From the NCBI GenBank assembly GCA_022495995.1, contig JAFEMH010002514.1:124001-188000 (forward strand): a stretch of DNA of 64,000 bases. Direction: 5' to 3'. Of this stretch, positions 1-11,876 are shown piece by piece. Origin of the DNA: Adenophora triphylla var. japonica (Eukaryota > Streptophyta > Magnoliopsida > Asterales > Campanulaceae). Numbering within the stretch: the first letter of the stretch is position 1; the number at the start of each line of letters is the position of its first letter. Position numbers and translations under genes: made by a program. Below the pieces are notes generated by a model. That model was not told the DNA's origin, did not search any database, and was given only the letters and a program-made list of their open reading frames with translations.

Positions 1-47
1 AGGCGAAGCGGGCGAGCGGGCGAGCGGGCGATATTGATTCGATGATA

Positions 48-2146
48 GTGATGAGGAGGATGTAGGAGGTGATGAGGCATCCACTGATTCTGGTGATAGT
101 GGTGAGGAGGATGAGGAGGAGGAGGGGAGGGATGATGCTGATGATGATGAGGAGGAGGAGGAGGGGAGGGATGATGCTGATGATGATGAGGAGGAGGAGG
201 AGATACATGATGTTAGACCTTTGAGGCATGGGAAGGGGAGGGGGAGGGATGTGGCTAGAGGGCAGGGACGGGGGAGGAGGCAGGGTGCGGGTGAGGAGGA
301 GCCACCATCATGGAAGATTCAGAGTGACCCAGGTGGCGGCCCAGAGAATGTTTCACTTATATACGGGTTTGGTGATCCACGAGCCGAGAGATTTGGAGGG
401 ACGCCACTAGTGAGTCAGTGGTGACTTTTCATACGAGACTGCAGCATCTGCAAAAGTAAGATAATCATTTATGTGAATTTATTAAAATCTTGAAGTTGTT
501 TGGCACACACTCTAAATATTCCATTAATTATACATCTCGTACTTTTCTCGATCTCGAGTATTGATTATATTTTTTGTTTGGAATAAACAGGTTCAAGCGT
601 GCTGATCTGGAGGCTGCGATAGAGCACAGGCGACCCTCGTTGATGCATCGGGCATCCAGCGGCGCACGATGCCACCATTCGAGGCCTAACCATGCGGCGA
701 TGACGGCATTTTGGAACGGTGGTCTCACGAGACTAACTCGTTCCACATGCCGTGGGGAGATGACCATTACGTTACACGACGTATCTCATATCACAGGTAT
801 GTTGTTATATATTATCAATTTCAAGACTATATTAACTATCTACATTCATCTCTTGTACTAAAATGTGTTATTTCATCTTCAATTTACGGTATCGGTGTGT
901 AGGTGCACTGTTCGATATCCGGATCCGATGCACGACCTATCAGGCATCTCTAGACACCTCGTTTTGGGTGGCACCGGGTACTTATTAAAGGATGTCCGGC
1001 GTCTCTTTTCTTCCCGTATACCGCACATGGCGATGCCCGGCGTGCTTCTGCGTATATCTGCACCTCTTGGGTTCCACGATGTTCGTGGACAAGAGTCGAG
1101 ATAAGGTGCTACTGACTACCTTCCTTTATGCATGGATCTTGAGAGACTCCCCACTCTCTCACAGGGATCAGCTACATTGGCTTATTTATACCGAGAGTTG
1201 GGAAGGCGTCCGGATCCGGATGCAACGAGATGGGTGGTTGTGCGACAACTGCTAGAGGTACATCTTACTCTACTCACTTTTTTACTCACGACTCCCCACT
1301 GTAATTACATGTTGCATTTGATTAGTATTTAATACTTTTTTACATACATCTCGGGGTGGATATACGAGTACTTCCGGATTTCCGGCGACTTTCGACCCGC
1401 AGCGGCGGGGGCAGCCGAGAGCCCGTAGATGGTCACGTCTTGATACTGGTGGGAGGGGATTAGATCATCTAGTGCGGTATCGCCGCACTCTTGACGGGAT
1501 GCATGTTGATAGGGTGAGTTATTCATATTAAAAGCTGTTTCAAATTGTTACAATCACTCTGTTATTATGTAGACTATGCCTAACAAAGTCTACTCACGGG
1601 TTGTTTGGACTCCTTATGGTATCGGAGCGGACTCGGATTCTGCCGGTTTCACACTTCGGGGTTATACGCTTTTGTGACGTCAGCGGCGTATATGCTCGAT
1701 CGTGTTACCGGGCGGTTCGGGTACCGACGAGAGGATCCCAGACGGCCCCGTGACTCCCACGAGATGTATTTTGTCAAAAGGTCGAAGGGATACCAAAAGG
1801 AGTATGGTGACGGAGATGATGATTTTGGGACGGGTGGGTGTTGTTCGACATGCGTGAGTTCGGGCCCGTTCCCGATGGGGGCCACCACTAGATACTACAT
1901 CTTCTCCCGTGATGATGATTATATGGAGTGGTTTCGGCTAGGAGTCATGTTCGGATATCTAATCCGATACACGATCCTCCCGTTGACATTCCACCTCCCC
2001 ACCTCCCCCGAGTTGATGTTCCACCGCGGCTGGGGTTACGGCGATCGCGAGATCTCATACTTCCATTAGTGACGGATGCGAGTCTCCCGAGTACGCCGAG
2101 AGATATACTTAGACGGGCACACGAGGGTTTAGGTCGTCTCATGTAG
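48..2146 (+). pseudogene. Plant mobile domain (PMD/MAIN-like) gene, decayed
   Basis: Successive plus-strand segments match the plant mobile domain (aminotransferase-like PMD) that transposons and MAIN/MAIL proteins share. The N-terminus is an acidic Asp/Glu repeat (50-215) followed by a Gly/Arg stretch. At 711-775 are residues like ERWSHETNSFHMPWG, running in another frame into GEMTITLHDVSHITG, a hallmark PMD motif. MFVDKSRDKV (around 1080) and TLAYLYRELGR (1170-1205) follow, then an IYEYF-like piece near 1362 and a C-terminal Pro-rich tail ending at 2146. The pieces lie in different frames and introns are probable, for example around 440-590 and 1255-1350, but several frame changes fall inside conserved blocks, so I call it broken. 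It converges with the MULE transposase gene. PMD proteins are often carried by MULEs and gypsy elements; whether this copy belongs to the neighbouring MULE cannot be decided. Confidence 0.6.
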
Positions 2147-2461
2147 GAGGTCGCATTTATGTATTGTTGATTATGGAGTTTTGGTATATTTGTAGTGCGA
2201 TTATGGAGTTGGATTTATTTTACGTAGGAAATGGATAGTTGTTGTTGTAATGGTATGCGATTGTATTGTTGTTGTTTATGGAGTTATGGATTTGTAGTGC
2301 GAATATGGAGTTATGGATTTGTTCTTTGTTGTTTATTTGGTGTTGTTTATTTGGTATTGACGAGATGCGAGTATGAAATGGATAGTTCTTTGTTGTGTGT
2401 ACGATTGTGTTGTTCTTTGTTGTTTATTTGGTGTTGTTGTTTACTTGGTCTTTGGTCTTTG
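2147..2461. other. Low-complexity 3' flank of the PMD gene
   Basis: About 300 bases rich in T and G with loosely repeated ATTATGGAGTT, TTGTAGTGCGA and TTGTTGTTTATTTGG words. No coding potential is seen. It reads like decayed 3' UTR or internal transposon sequence between the PMD gene and the palindrome block. Confidence 0.4.
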
Positions 2462-2580
2462 TTCTTTGATGTGTCTCGTATGGATCCACACGAAACACAT
2501 CTCGTGTAGATCCACACGAGACACATCTCGTGTAAATCCACACGAGATGTGTCTCGTGTGGATATACACGAGACACATCA
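2462..2580. repeat. Palindrome array, CTCGTGT/ACACGAG type, block 1
   Basis: Several consecutive imperfect palindromes built from a CTCGTGT half, a 4-6 base spacer such as GGATCC or AGAT, and an ACACGAG half. The same words occur at 5779-5866, 6373-6432, 11576-11690, 11814-11866 and 12262-12328 and nowhere else in the window. The first 40 bases closely resemble those of the block at 11576, in the same orientation. Such arrays are typical of subterminal regions of DNA transposons, where they can bind transposase or form hairpins; that role is inferred. Confidence 0.75.
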
Positions 2581-2621
2581 GTAACAACAACGACACCATA
2601 CGATGAAAAATTGTATACGAA

Positions 2622-2706
2622 ATAAAAGTGTTAACAAGGATAAGCATATAATTCAAACATCCAAACATTCATAAAAGTGTTAACAAGGATAAGCATATAA
2701 TTCAAA
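2622..2706. repeat. Two-copy direct repeat, 36 bp, offset 49
   Basis: A 36-base sequence beginning ATAAAAGTGTTAACAAGG occurs at 2622-2657 and again at 2671-2706. It lies just beyond the stop codon of the MULE transposase gene, probably in its 3' UTR. Confidence 0.8.
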
Positions 2707-2722
2707 AACCATTACACATATA

Positions 2723-5700
2723 CTATCCCCTACGTAATCTTTCTCTTCTTGCATGGGTATCCTGATCATAGAGTTTATTAAATGCTGCTATCCTATCTCG
2801 GTATTGGAGGATCAGTTGACTTGCGCTTGGATCACCGTGTTCCCTCCAAGTGTTCGGTGGTGGTGGAATTGGGTAATCATTGCACGACATGTGCAGCTGC
2901 AAAAGTAATAACGATTAAATACAACGAATTTAAGTAAGACACTTAAATATTAAAAATATAGATGAGACAGTTAAGTATCATACCAATATAAAATGGTTTC
3001 TCACTTGTCCCACCACAAGCGTGTGTTTATCGGTGGTCCTACTCCTTCCAGTACGATCATTTGGAAGACATAAGCTGCCGCCGCTAGCCGAGTACGAAAT
3101 GAATGCCACATTATACCTCGTGGCAATGATGTGCCCAAGATCTGGAAGGTCCATCCAATAAGTAGCGTCCGGCGTCGGCCAGACATAGCAAGCAATCCTA
3201 CGTAAGAGTTCATCTACATTTATCCAAGTTAGAACTCTTTGATAAAGGTCTTGGCGAGCATTCACCTCATGGTAACGAGTCCGAGCGCACTTGAGCCCAC
3301 ATCTCCTCATCTCCCAGAATATACGTGTCTGCTACGGCTCTATAGCCACAATGTCCATCAGATGCCACATCTGTGATGCCTCCAATATATGGGATAATGA
3401 AAGGTGGAAAAGACCTCAAATACTTAGAGCTGTATATACTAGTGTGATTGGGCTGTCCATTTCCCTCTCCACGACCCTGACCCTGATCCCGTCCTCGTCC
3501 TCGACCTCGCCCTCGACCCCGTCCTCTCCCACGACCGGAAGCAGCTAGTGGTGGATGAGACGTAGGAGTACTAGCAGGGGTAGATGGTGTGGGTTCTGAA
3601 GCTGATTTCCATTTGTGCGTGGACTCCGAACTCGCTTGGGTTGATGCAATGAATGCAGATCTAGACCTGAAATAGGGCAAAGAAAAGAGTGAGAAGCATT
3701 CATACTATCAACATGCAAATCAAATACATCAAGAACTTAATTGAAATGTGAGCCACAAATGAATGAAGATCTATACCCTTTGCTAGTCGAGGATGGTGTA
3801 ACGGGGACTCGAAAAAAGTTGTTAGTATGCTCCCAATCTCGACGGTTCTATGGAACTTCCGGTCCGGGGTTTATTCGCCTTTGAAATATGATCGGCTCGT
3901 AAGCATCTCTTGTTTGGTGATTTAGCCCTTCTTCCATCGTTTTGAATAACTTTCTCCTTACCGGTTCGGGTGCTTTCTCAAATTTATTCAACATAGCTTG
4001 AAAATTGTCTTTATTTATTGAAGGCTCGGATGGAGGGTTGTCTACTTCAATATCCAACTTCTTCCAAGAATCATGAATCGAGGCCGGCTCAATCCGTCCC
4101 CACAGTCCTCTATCCTTGCAATCTCGTGACTACATGGAAGTCCATGTGTTCGCACCGTAGTAACACCCGCAGGCATCCTCGGTGATGACATTACCCCCAT
4201 TACGACCCCGCTTGATTTTAGAGTCGACCCCGCTCTTGTCGATAATGCGCAAAGCTTAGTTGACACTTTAGTCAATATGTTGTGATACATATTACGGGTC
4301 CTCAAATCAATTGGAGTTACGGTCTTTGATCTATTCATACCCTGTTTGATATTTTTTAGTTGGATATCGAAGATCTTATGAGCCTTTTTGAAGATTGTGT
4401 CAAAAGTAGAAGAAGCACTCCCAATGCCTTCTTCAACCTCGTTATGCTCACCCTCGATCCTGTTTGTGGTATGGGTCCCAGTGTGGTAACACATCCGTGT
4501 GCGTGGACAGAATATTACGAGAGTATGGAGTAATCCATGTATCGCGGAGGTAATCCAATAATACAGATAAGATATGAAACGGTCACAAAGCCCTTGCCAA
4601 CGTTCGTCCCATTCGCCGGAGAGGTAGGGGCGAGATTGCATAATTGAAACTCCTCATGAATGATTACGCAAATCCTCGCTACTGTAATTTAAGTAATTAT
4701 ATATATTATAAACAAAGAAAATCAATAAATAAGTAAATAAGTAAATAAATAAATACCCGTATGACTCAACCCATGCCTTCTAACATTGACTTCGATATGC
4801 CTCAGACACAAGAAGTGTGCGGTGTCGGGAAAAAGCTGTACGGAGAGCGATAAAACCCAATTCACGATCGGTGACAAAAGCTGGCAACTGGGAGGTGTAA
4901 ACGAGTGTGCAAATTGTCCAATGCCCATTTGTAATCATCCGCACTCGATACTTGAGGAACGCATACGCTATTGTGAAATTATGCCCGGTGGAAGTAAATC
5001 CTACAAAGCTGCAAGAAGTACGATCCATAGCGATTGGTGTTGTAAGTGCAATCACCTTGTACAACATATGGAAAACAGTTTAGCATCTTCATTGCTAATG
5101 GGTGAGAGAAGAATATATCGCCGATCATGCCACTCTCAGCGTCTTCCCTCGTGTAGTATGTATATTCATGATCTACGAGTAATTTAAGGAATTGTTGTAG
5201 CGGGGTCCTTCCTTGTCGTTCTTTTTCTCTATATTTTGTGATGGCATTGCGGACGTGCATCGGAGTGCTCACATTCTTCTCATCGTTCATCTTTAACATT
5301 GCAACTATGTCATTTGGACGCAATGAACATTCACTTGCCCTACACACAACGTCATATTCGGCACCTGTCAATTTCCCGAGAGGAAAACCTTCCGGATACA
5401 AAGGAAAGTCATGATTATGTATACCATTCCTTACAACATAACCCCATAACCCATCATCCCTCCTTTCTTTGGCATATAGTTTAAAACTACACTCTCTCTT
5501 CTTGCTACTACTCTTCTTTATATTCTTAGATCTTAGGACTGTGATATCCACCAAAATGACATATTATCATCGCATAAGCTAGTTTATTTCCAATTCTATT
5601 CTTCGAGTTACGTATAACAAGGTGTATATTTCGACGCCTCGCGATTTCCCGTACATGTGCAAGAAGCGCATCCTGTTTGGAAATAATTCGATGTCGTGAA

Positions 5701-6246
5701 TTCATCATCGATATCCAGGAAATGGACCTGCAAAATACGGTACCGGTCGGTTTCAAAGCTCCGGTAAGTATATATTTCGTGTATAAATACACGACATAAA
5801 TCGATACATCTCGTGTTAGTGTACACGATATGTAGCAACTATGCCGTGTATTTTTACACGAAATTATCTCCGTCCAAGATGGAATTTTGATTTCGATTTT
5901 GATCACAATACAAAACAAAAGATTAAGAACTTACTTCATAGAAGCTTGGATCATTAAGACTTGGAGAATGTTGATGTGGAGGAGAATTTGGTGAGATTCC
6001 TTCTTCTTCATCAAGGACAAATTCTATATCATCAAGGTTAATATTCTCATAAGAATCCATGCTATGATCATAGAAGCTTGGATCATTGAAACTTGGAGAA
6101 TGTTCATGTGGAGGATAATTTGGTGAGATTCCTTCTTCTTCATCAAGGACAAATTCTATATCATCAAGGTTAATATACTCATAAGAATCCATGCTATGAT
6201 CATTGAAACTTGGAGAATGTTGGGGAGAATTTTGTGAGGAATCCAT
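2723..6246 (-). pseudogene. MULE transposase fused to an OTU-like protease, broken
   Basis: Order on the minus strand: exon 1 (5935-6246) has a duplicated acidic motif, INLDDIEFVLDEEEGIS. A FAR1-like DNA-binding region follows (about 5480-5730; RNGIHNHDF). The MULE transposase core is at 4740-5290 (QGDCTYNTNRYG, VGFTSTGHNFTIAYAF, FVTDRE, CLRHIEVNVRR). A SWIM-type motif (THGLPCSHEIARI) lies near 4100-4150, a Gly/Arg linker near 3500, and an OTU cysteine-protease domain at 2723-3430. The OTU part has DGHCGYRAVA, carrying the catalytic Cys, and later NHFIL, near the expected His. Clear splice sites are the donor at 5934, acceptor at 5728, donor at 2983 and acceptor at 2897. The gene is inactive as read: frameshifts near 5705, 5540, 4080 and 3272, and a stop near 3850 between PGPEVP and NRRDW. 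Transposase-OTU fusions are a known plant MULE type that encodes its own transposition enzyme. Confidence 0.8.
5779..5866. repeat. Palindrome array, block 2, inside MULE intron 1
   Basis: Palindromes with CGTGTA...TACACG and CTCGTGTTAG...ACACGA halves lie within the predicted first intron (5728-5934) of the transposase gene. They are of the same family as the blocks outside the gene. Confidence 0.65.
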
Positions 6247-6445
6247 GCTATGAACTTAGAGATTGATTTTGAATAATAATGGGGTTTATGGTTTTATTCG
6301 GAATAGGTGTGTTTTAAGGAATTATAAACGGCGAATTCAACGCGGCTCGTTTTGAAGGGTTACGGGATTTTAAACCTCTCGTGTAGATCAACACGAGATA
6401 GAAGCATATATTTCGTGTGTTTTACACGAAATGTATAAATTATAA
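6247..6445. promoter_or_regulatory. Upstream region of the MULE transposase with two palindromes
   Basis: About 200 bases separate the transposase ATG (minus strand, 6246) from the satellite array. The stretch holds two hairpin words: CTCGTGTAGATCAACACGAG (6375-6394) and TTTCGTGTGTTTTACACGAA nearby. The promoter for the minus-strand gene should lie here or inside the array; no clear TATA box was chosen. Confidence 0.4.
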
Positions 6446-9400
6446 ATGGCTGCCTATTTATTTTTTTTTAATTTTTTTCTACATTCTAAATGTCATTTAA
6501 AGTGTTTTTCATCTCTATGAAAATACTCAAAATCCAAATGGAAATTGAGTTACAAATATGTGCCATTATTTAGGGTTTTACGTGTCCCGATCTTGCCAAA
6601 AATGGTATACGGCTACCTCGTTTATTTTTTTTAATTTTTTGCTAGATTCTAAATGACATTTAAAATGTTTTTCATCTACATGAGTTTTCTCAAAATCCAA
6701 ATAGAGATTGAGTTACAAATATTTGCCATTATTTAGGGTTTTTAGGGTTTTACGTGTCCCGATCTTGCCAAAAATGGTATAAGGCTACCTCGTTTAATTT
6801 TTTTTAATTTTTTTCTAGATTCGAAATGACATTTAAAATGTTTTTAATCTACATGAGTTTCCTCAAAATCCAAATGGAGATTGAGTTACAAATTTTTGCC
6901 ATTATTTAGGGTTTTTAGGGTTTTACGTGTCCCGATCTTGCCAAAAATGGTATACGGCTACCTCGTTTATTTTTTTTTAATTTTTTTCTAGATTCTAAAT
7001 GACATTTAAAATGTTTTTCATCTACATGAGTTTTCTCAAAATCCAAATAGAGATTGAGTTACAAATTTTTGCCATTATTTAGGGTTTTTAGGGTTTTCTG
7101 TGTCCCGATCTTGCCAAAAATGGTATACGCCTACCTCGTTTATTTTTTTTTAATTTTTTCTAGATTCTAAATGACATTTAAAATGTTTTTCATCTACATG
7201 AGTTTCCTCAAAATCCAAATGGATATTGAGTTACAAATTTTGCCATTATTTAGGGTTTTTAGGGTTTTCTGTGTCCCGATCTTGCCAAAAATGGTATACG
7301 CCTACCTCGTTTAATTTTTTTTTATTTTTTTATAGATTCTAAATGACATTTAAAATGTTTTCATCTACATGAGTTTCCTCAAAATCCAAATGGATATTGA
7401 GTTACAAATTTTTGCCATTATTTAGGGTTTTTAGGGTTTTACGTGTCCCGATCTTGTCAAAAATGGTATACGGCTACCTCGTTTATTTTTTTTTATTTTT
7501 TTCTAGATTCTAAATGACATTTAAAGTGTTTTTCATCTACATGAGTTTTCTCAAAATCCAAATGGAGATTGAGTTACAAATATTTGCCATTATTTAGGGT
7601 TTTTAGGGTTTTACGTGTCCCGATCTTGCCAAAAATTGTATACGGCTACCTTGTTTATCTTTTTTTTTATTTTTTTCTACATTCTAAATGACATTTAAAA
7701 TGTTTTTCATCTACATGAGTTTCCTCAAAATCCAAATGGAGATTGAGTTACAAATATTTGCCATTATTTAGGGTTTTTAGGGTTTTACGTGTCCCGATCT
7801 TGCCAAAAATGGTATACGGCTACCTTGTTTATCTTTTTTTTATTTTTTTCTACATTCTAGATGACATTTAAAATGTTTTTCATCTACATGAGTTTCCTCA
7901 AAATACAAATGGAGATTGAGTTACAAATTTTTGCCATTATTTAGGGTTTTTAGGGTTTTCTGTGTCCCGATCTTGCCAAAAATGGTATACGCCTACCTCG
8001 TTTAATTTTTTTTTATTTTTTTCTAGATTCTAAATGACATTTAAAATGTTTTTCATCTACATGAGTTTCCTCAAAATCCAAATGGATATTGAGTTACAAA
8101 TTTTTGCCATTATTTAGGGTTTTTAGGGTTTTACGTGTCCCGATCTTGTCAAAAATGGTATACGGCTACCTCGTTTATTTTTTTTTGTTTTTTTCTAGAT
8201 TCTAAATGACATTTAAAGTGTTTTTCATCTACATGAGTTTTCTCAAAATCCAAATGGAGATTGAGTTACAAATATTTGCCATTATTTAGGGTTTTTAGGG
8301 TTTTACGTGTCCCGATCTTGCCAAAAATGGTATACGGCTACCTTGTTTATCTTTTTTTTTATTTTTTTCTACATTCTAAATGACATTTAAAGTGTTTTTC
8401 ATCTACATGAGTTTCCTCAAAATCCAAATGGATATTGAGTTACAAATTTTTGCCATTATTTAGGGTTTTTAGGGTTTTCTGTGTCCCGATCTTGCCAAAA
8501 ATGGTATACGCCTACCTCGTTTAATTTTTTTTTATTTTTTTCTAGATTCTAAATGACATTTAAAGTGTTTTTCATCTAAATGAGTTTCCTCAAAATCCAA
8601 ATGGATATTGAGTTACAAATTTTTGCCATTATTTAGGGTTTTTAGGGTTTTCTGTGTCCCGATCTTGCCAAAAATGGTATACGCGTACCTCGTTTAATTT
8701 TTTTTAATTTTTTTCTAGATTCTAAATGACATTTAAAATGTTTTTCATCTACATGAGTTTCCTCAAAATCCAAATGGATATTGAGTTACAAATTTTTGCC
8801 ATTATTTAGGGTTTTTAGGGTTTTCTGTGTCCCGATCTTGCCAAAAATGGTATAAGGCTACCTCGTTTAATTTTTTTTAATTTTTTTCTAGATTTTAAAT
8901 GACATTTAAAATGTTTTTCATCTACATGAGTTTCCTCAAAATCCAAATGGAGAATGAGTTACAAATATTTGCCATTATTTAGGGTTTTTAGGGTTTTACG
9001 TGTCCCGATCTTGCCAAAAATGGTATACGGCTACCTCGTTTATTTTTTTTAATTTTTTTCTAGATTCTAAATGACATTTAAAGTGTTTTTCATCTACATG
9101 AGTTTCCTCAAAATCAAATGGATATTGAGTTACAAATTTTTGCCATTATTTAGGGTTTTTAGGGTTTTCTGTGTCCCGATCTTGCCAAAAATGGTATACG
9201 CCTACCTCGTTTATTTTTTTTTAATTTTTTTATAGATTCTAAATGACATTTAAAATGTTTTTCATCTACATGAGTTTCCTCAAAATCCAAATGGATATTG
9301 AGTTACAAATTTTTGCCATTATTTAGGGTTTTTAGGGTTTTCTGTGTCCCGATCTTGCCAAAAATGGTATACGCCTACCTCGTTTAATTTTTTTTAATTT

Positions 9401-11584
9401 TTTTCTAGATTCTAAATGACATTTAAAATGTTTTTCATCTACATGAGTTTCCTCATAATCCAAATGGATATTGAGTTACAAATTTTTGCCATTATTTAGG
9501 GTTTTTAGGGTTTTACGTGTCCCGATCTTGTCAAAAATGGTATACGGCTACCTCGTTTATTTTTTTTTATTTTTTTCTAGATTCTAAATGACATTTAAAG
9601 TGTTTTTCATCTACATGAGTTTTCTCAAAATCCAAATGGAGATTGAGTTACAAATATTTGCCATTATTTAGGGTTTTTAGGGTTTTACGTGTCCCGATCT
9701 TGCCAAAAATTGTATACGGCTACCTTGTTTATCTTTTTTTTTATTTTTTTCTACATTCTAAATGACATTTAAAATGTTTTTCATCTACATGAGTTTCCTC
9801 AAAATCCAAATGGAGATTGAGTTACAAATATTTGCCATTATTTAGGGTTTTTAGGGTTTTACGTGTCCCGATCTTGCCAAAAATGGTATACGGCTACCTT
9901 GTTTATCTTTTTTTTATTTTTTTCTACATTCTAAATGACATTTAAAATGTTTTTCATCTACATGAGTTTCCTCAAAATACAAATGGAGATTGAGTTACAA
10001 ATTTTTGCCATTATTTAGGGTTTTTAGGGTTTTACGTGTCCCGATCTTGCCAAAAATGGTATACGCCTACCTCGTTTAATTTTTTTTTATTTTTTTATAG
10101 ATTCTAAATGACATTTAAAATGTTTTTCATCTACATGAGTTTCCTCAAAATACAAATGGATATTGAGTTACAAATTTTTGCCATTATTTAGGGTTTTTAG
10201 GGTTTTACGTGTCCCGATCTTGTCAAAAATGGTATACGGCTACCTCGTTTATTTTTTTTTTATTTTTTTCTAGATTCTAAATGACATTTAAAGTGTTTTT
10301 CATCTACATGAGTTTCCTCAAAATCCAAATGGATATTGAGTTACAAATTTTTGCCATTATTTAGGGTTTTTAGGGTTTTCTGTGTCCCGATCTTGCCAAA
10401 AATGGTATACGCCTACCTCGTTTAATTTTTTTTTATTTTTTTATAGATTCTAAATGACATTTAAAATGTTTTTATCTACATGAGTTTCCTCAAAATCCAA
10501 ATGGATATTGAGTTACAAATTTTTGCCATTATTTAAGGTTTTTAGGGTTTTACGTGTCCCGATCTTGTCAAAAATGGTATACGGCTACCTCGTTTATTTT
10601 TTTTTATTTTTTTCTAGATTCTAAATGACATTTAAAGTGTTTTTCATCTACATGAGTTTTCTCAAAATCCAAATGGAGATTGAGTTACAAATATTTGCCA
10701 TTATTTAGGGTTTTTAGGGTTTTACGTGTCCCGATCTTGCCAAAAATGGTATACGGCTACCTCGTTTATTTTTTTTTAATTTTTTTCTAGATTCTAAATG
10801 ACATTTAAAGTGTTTTTTATCTACATGAGTTTTCTCAAAATCCAAATGGAGATTGAGTTACAAATATTTGCCATTATTTAGGGTTTTTAGGGTTTTACGT
10901 GTCCCGATCTTGCCAAAAATGGTATACGGCTACCTCGTTTATTTTTTTTTAATTTTTTTCTACATTCTAAATGACATTTAAAATGTTTTTCATCTACATG
11001 AGTTTCCTCAAAATCCAAATGGAGATTGAGTTACAAATATGTGCCATTATTTAGGGTATTTAGGGTTTTATGTATCCCGATCTTGCCAAAAATGGTATAA
11101 GGCTACCTCGTTTAATTTTTTTAATTTTTTTCTAGATTGTAAATGACATTTAAAATGTTTTTCATCTACATGAGTTTCCTCAAAATCCAAATGGATATTG
11201 AGTTACAAATTTTTGCCATTATTTAGGGTTTTTAGGGTTTTACGTTTCCCGATCTTGCCAAAAATGGTATACGGCTACCTCGTTTATTTTTTTTTAATTT
11301 TTTTTCTAGATTCTAAATGACATTTAAAGTGTTTTTCATCTACATGAGTTTCCTCAAAATCCAAATGGAGATTGAGTTACAAATATTTGCCATTATTTAG
11401 GGTTTTTAGGGTTTTACGTGTCCCGATCTTGCCAAAAATGGTATACGGCTACCTCGTTTATTTTTTTTTAATTTTTTTCTACATTCTAGATGACATTTAA
11501 AGTGTTTTTTATCTACATGAGATTCCTCAAAATCCAAATGGAGATTGAGTTACAAATATTTGCCAATTAAAGGGTTTTATGTGT
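6446..11584. repeat. 173-bp satellite array, about 30 copies, two teloboxes per unit
   Basis: Head-to-tail array with a period of 172-173 bp, measured between successive GTGTCCCGATCTTG words (6581, 6753, 6926, 7099 and on). Each unit contains ATTTAGGGTTTTTAGGG (two TTTAGGG telobox cores; some copies vary), then CGTGTCCCGATCTTG, a CTACCTCGTTTA word followed by a T-rich tract, TTCTAAATGACATTTAAA, a CTACATGAG word and TGAGTTACAAAT. Units are mostly over 90 percent alike. Variants recur at long spacing: AAAAATTGTATACGG near 7633 and 9705, and CAAAATACAAATGG near 7905 and 9970, about 12 units apart. That implies block duplication of about 2.07 kb. No open reading frame of note occurs. The array sits between the transposase gene and the captured UFSP fragment. 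Confidence 0.95.
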
Positions 11585-11690
11585 CTCGTATGTATCCACA
11601 CGAGACACATCTCGTGTTGATACACACGATATACATCTCGTGTATATCCACACGATACACATCTCGTGTGGATCCATGCGAGATGAGTGA
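11576..11690. repeat. Palindrome array, block 3
   Basis: The array ends and within a few bases changes to repeated CTCGTGT and CACACGA words. The opening GTGTCTCGTATGTATCCACA closely matches the opening of block 1 near 2466, so the two form a direct repeat about 9.1 kb apart. Confidence 0.75.
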
Positions 11691-11813
11691 AGAATTAGGC
11701 GAAACCCATTACCAAAACAGCAACAACCATCATCATCATCAACACTAAACAACCGATTACCAAAACCTGAATATTCAATCAAATGAAAGGGCCCTTTTAA
11801 TGGTGGACGAAGA

Positions 11814-11866
11814 TAAATCTCGTGTAAAATCACACGAGATTATTCTCGTGTGAGTTCACACGAGAT
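11814..11866. repeat. Palindrome array, block 4
   Basis: Two adjacent hairpins, CTCGTGTAAAATCACACGAG and CTCGTGTGAGTTCACACGAG, immediately follow (on the minus strand) the end of the captured UFSP exon. Confidence 0.8.
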
Positions 11867-11876
11867 AAACTGAAAA

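Noticed and set aside
6446..11584. Interstitial telomere repeat
   Set aside because: TTTAGGG occurs only as a doublet within a 173-bp unit; it is a satellite with teloboxes, not telomeric repeat.
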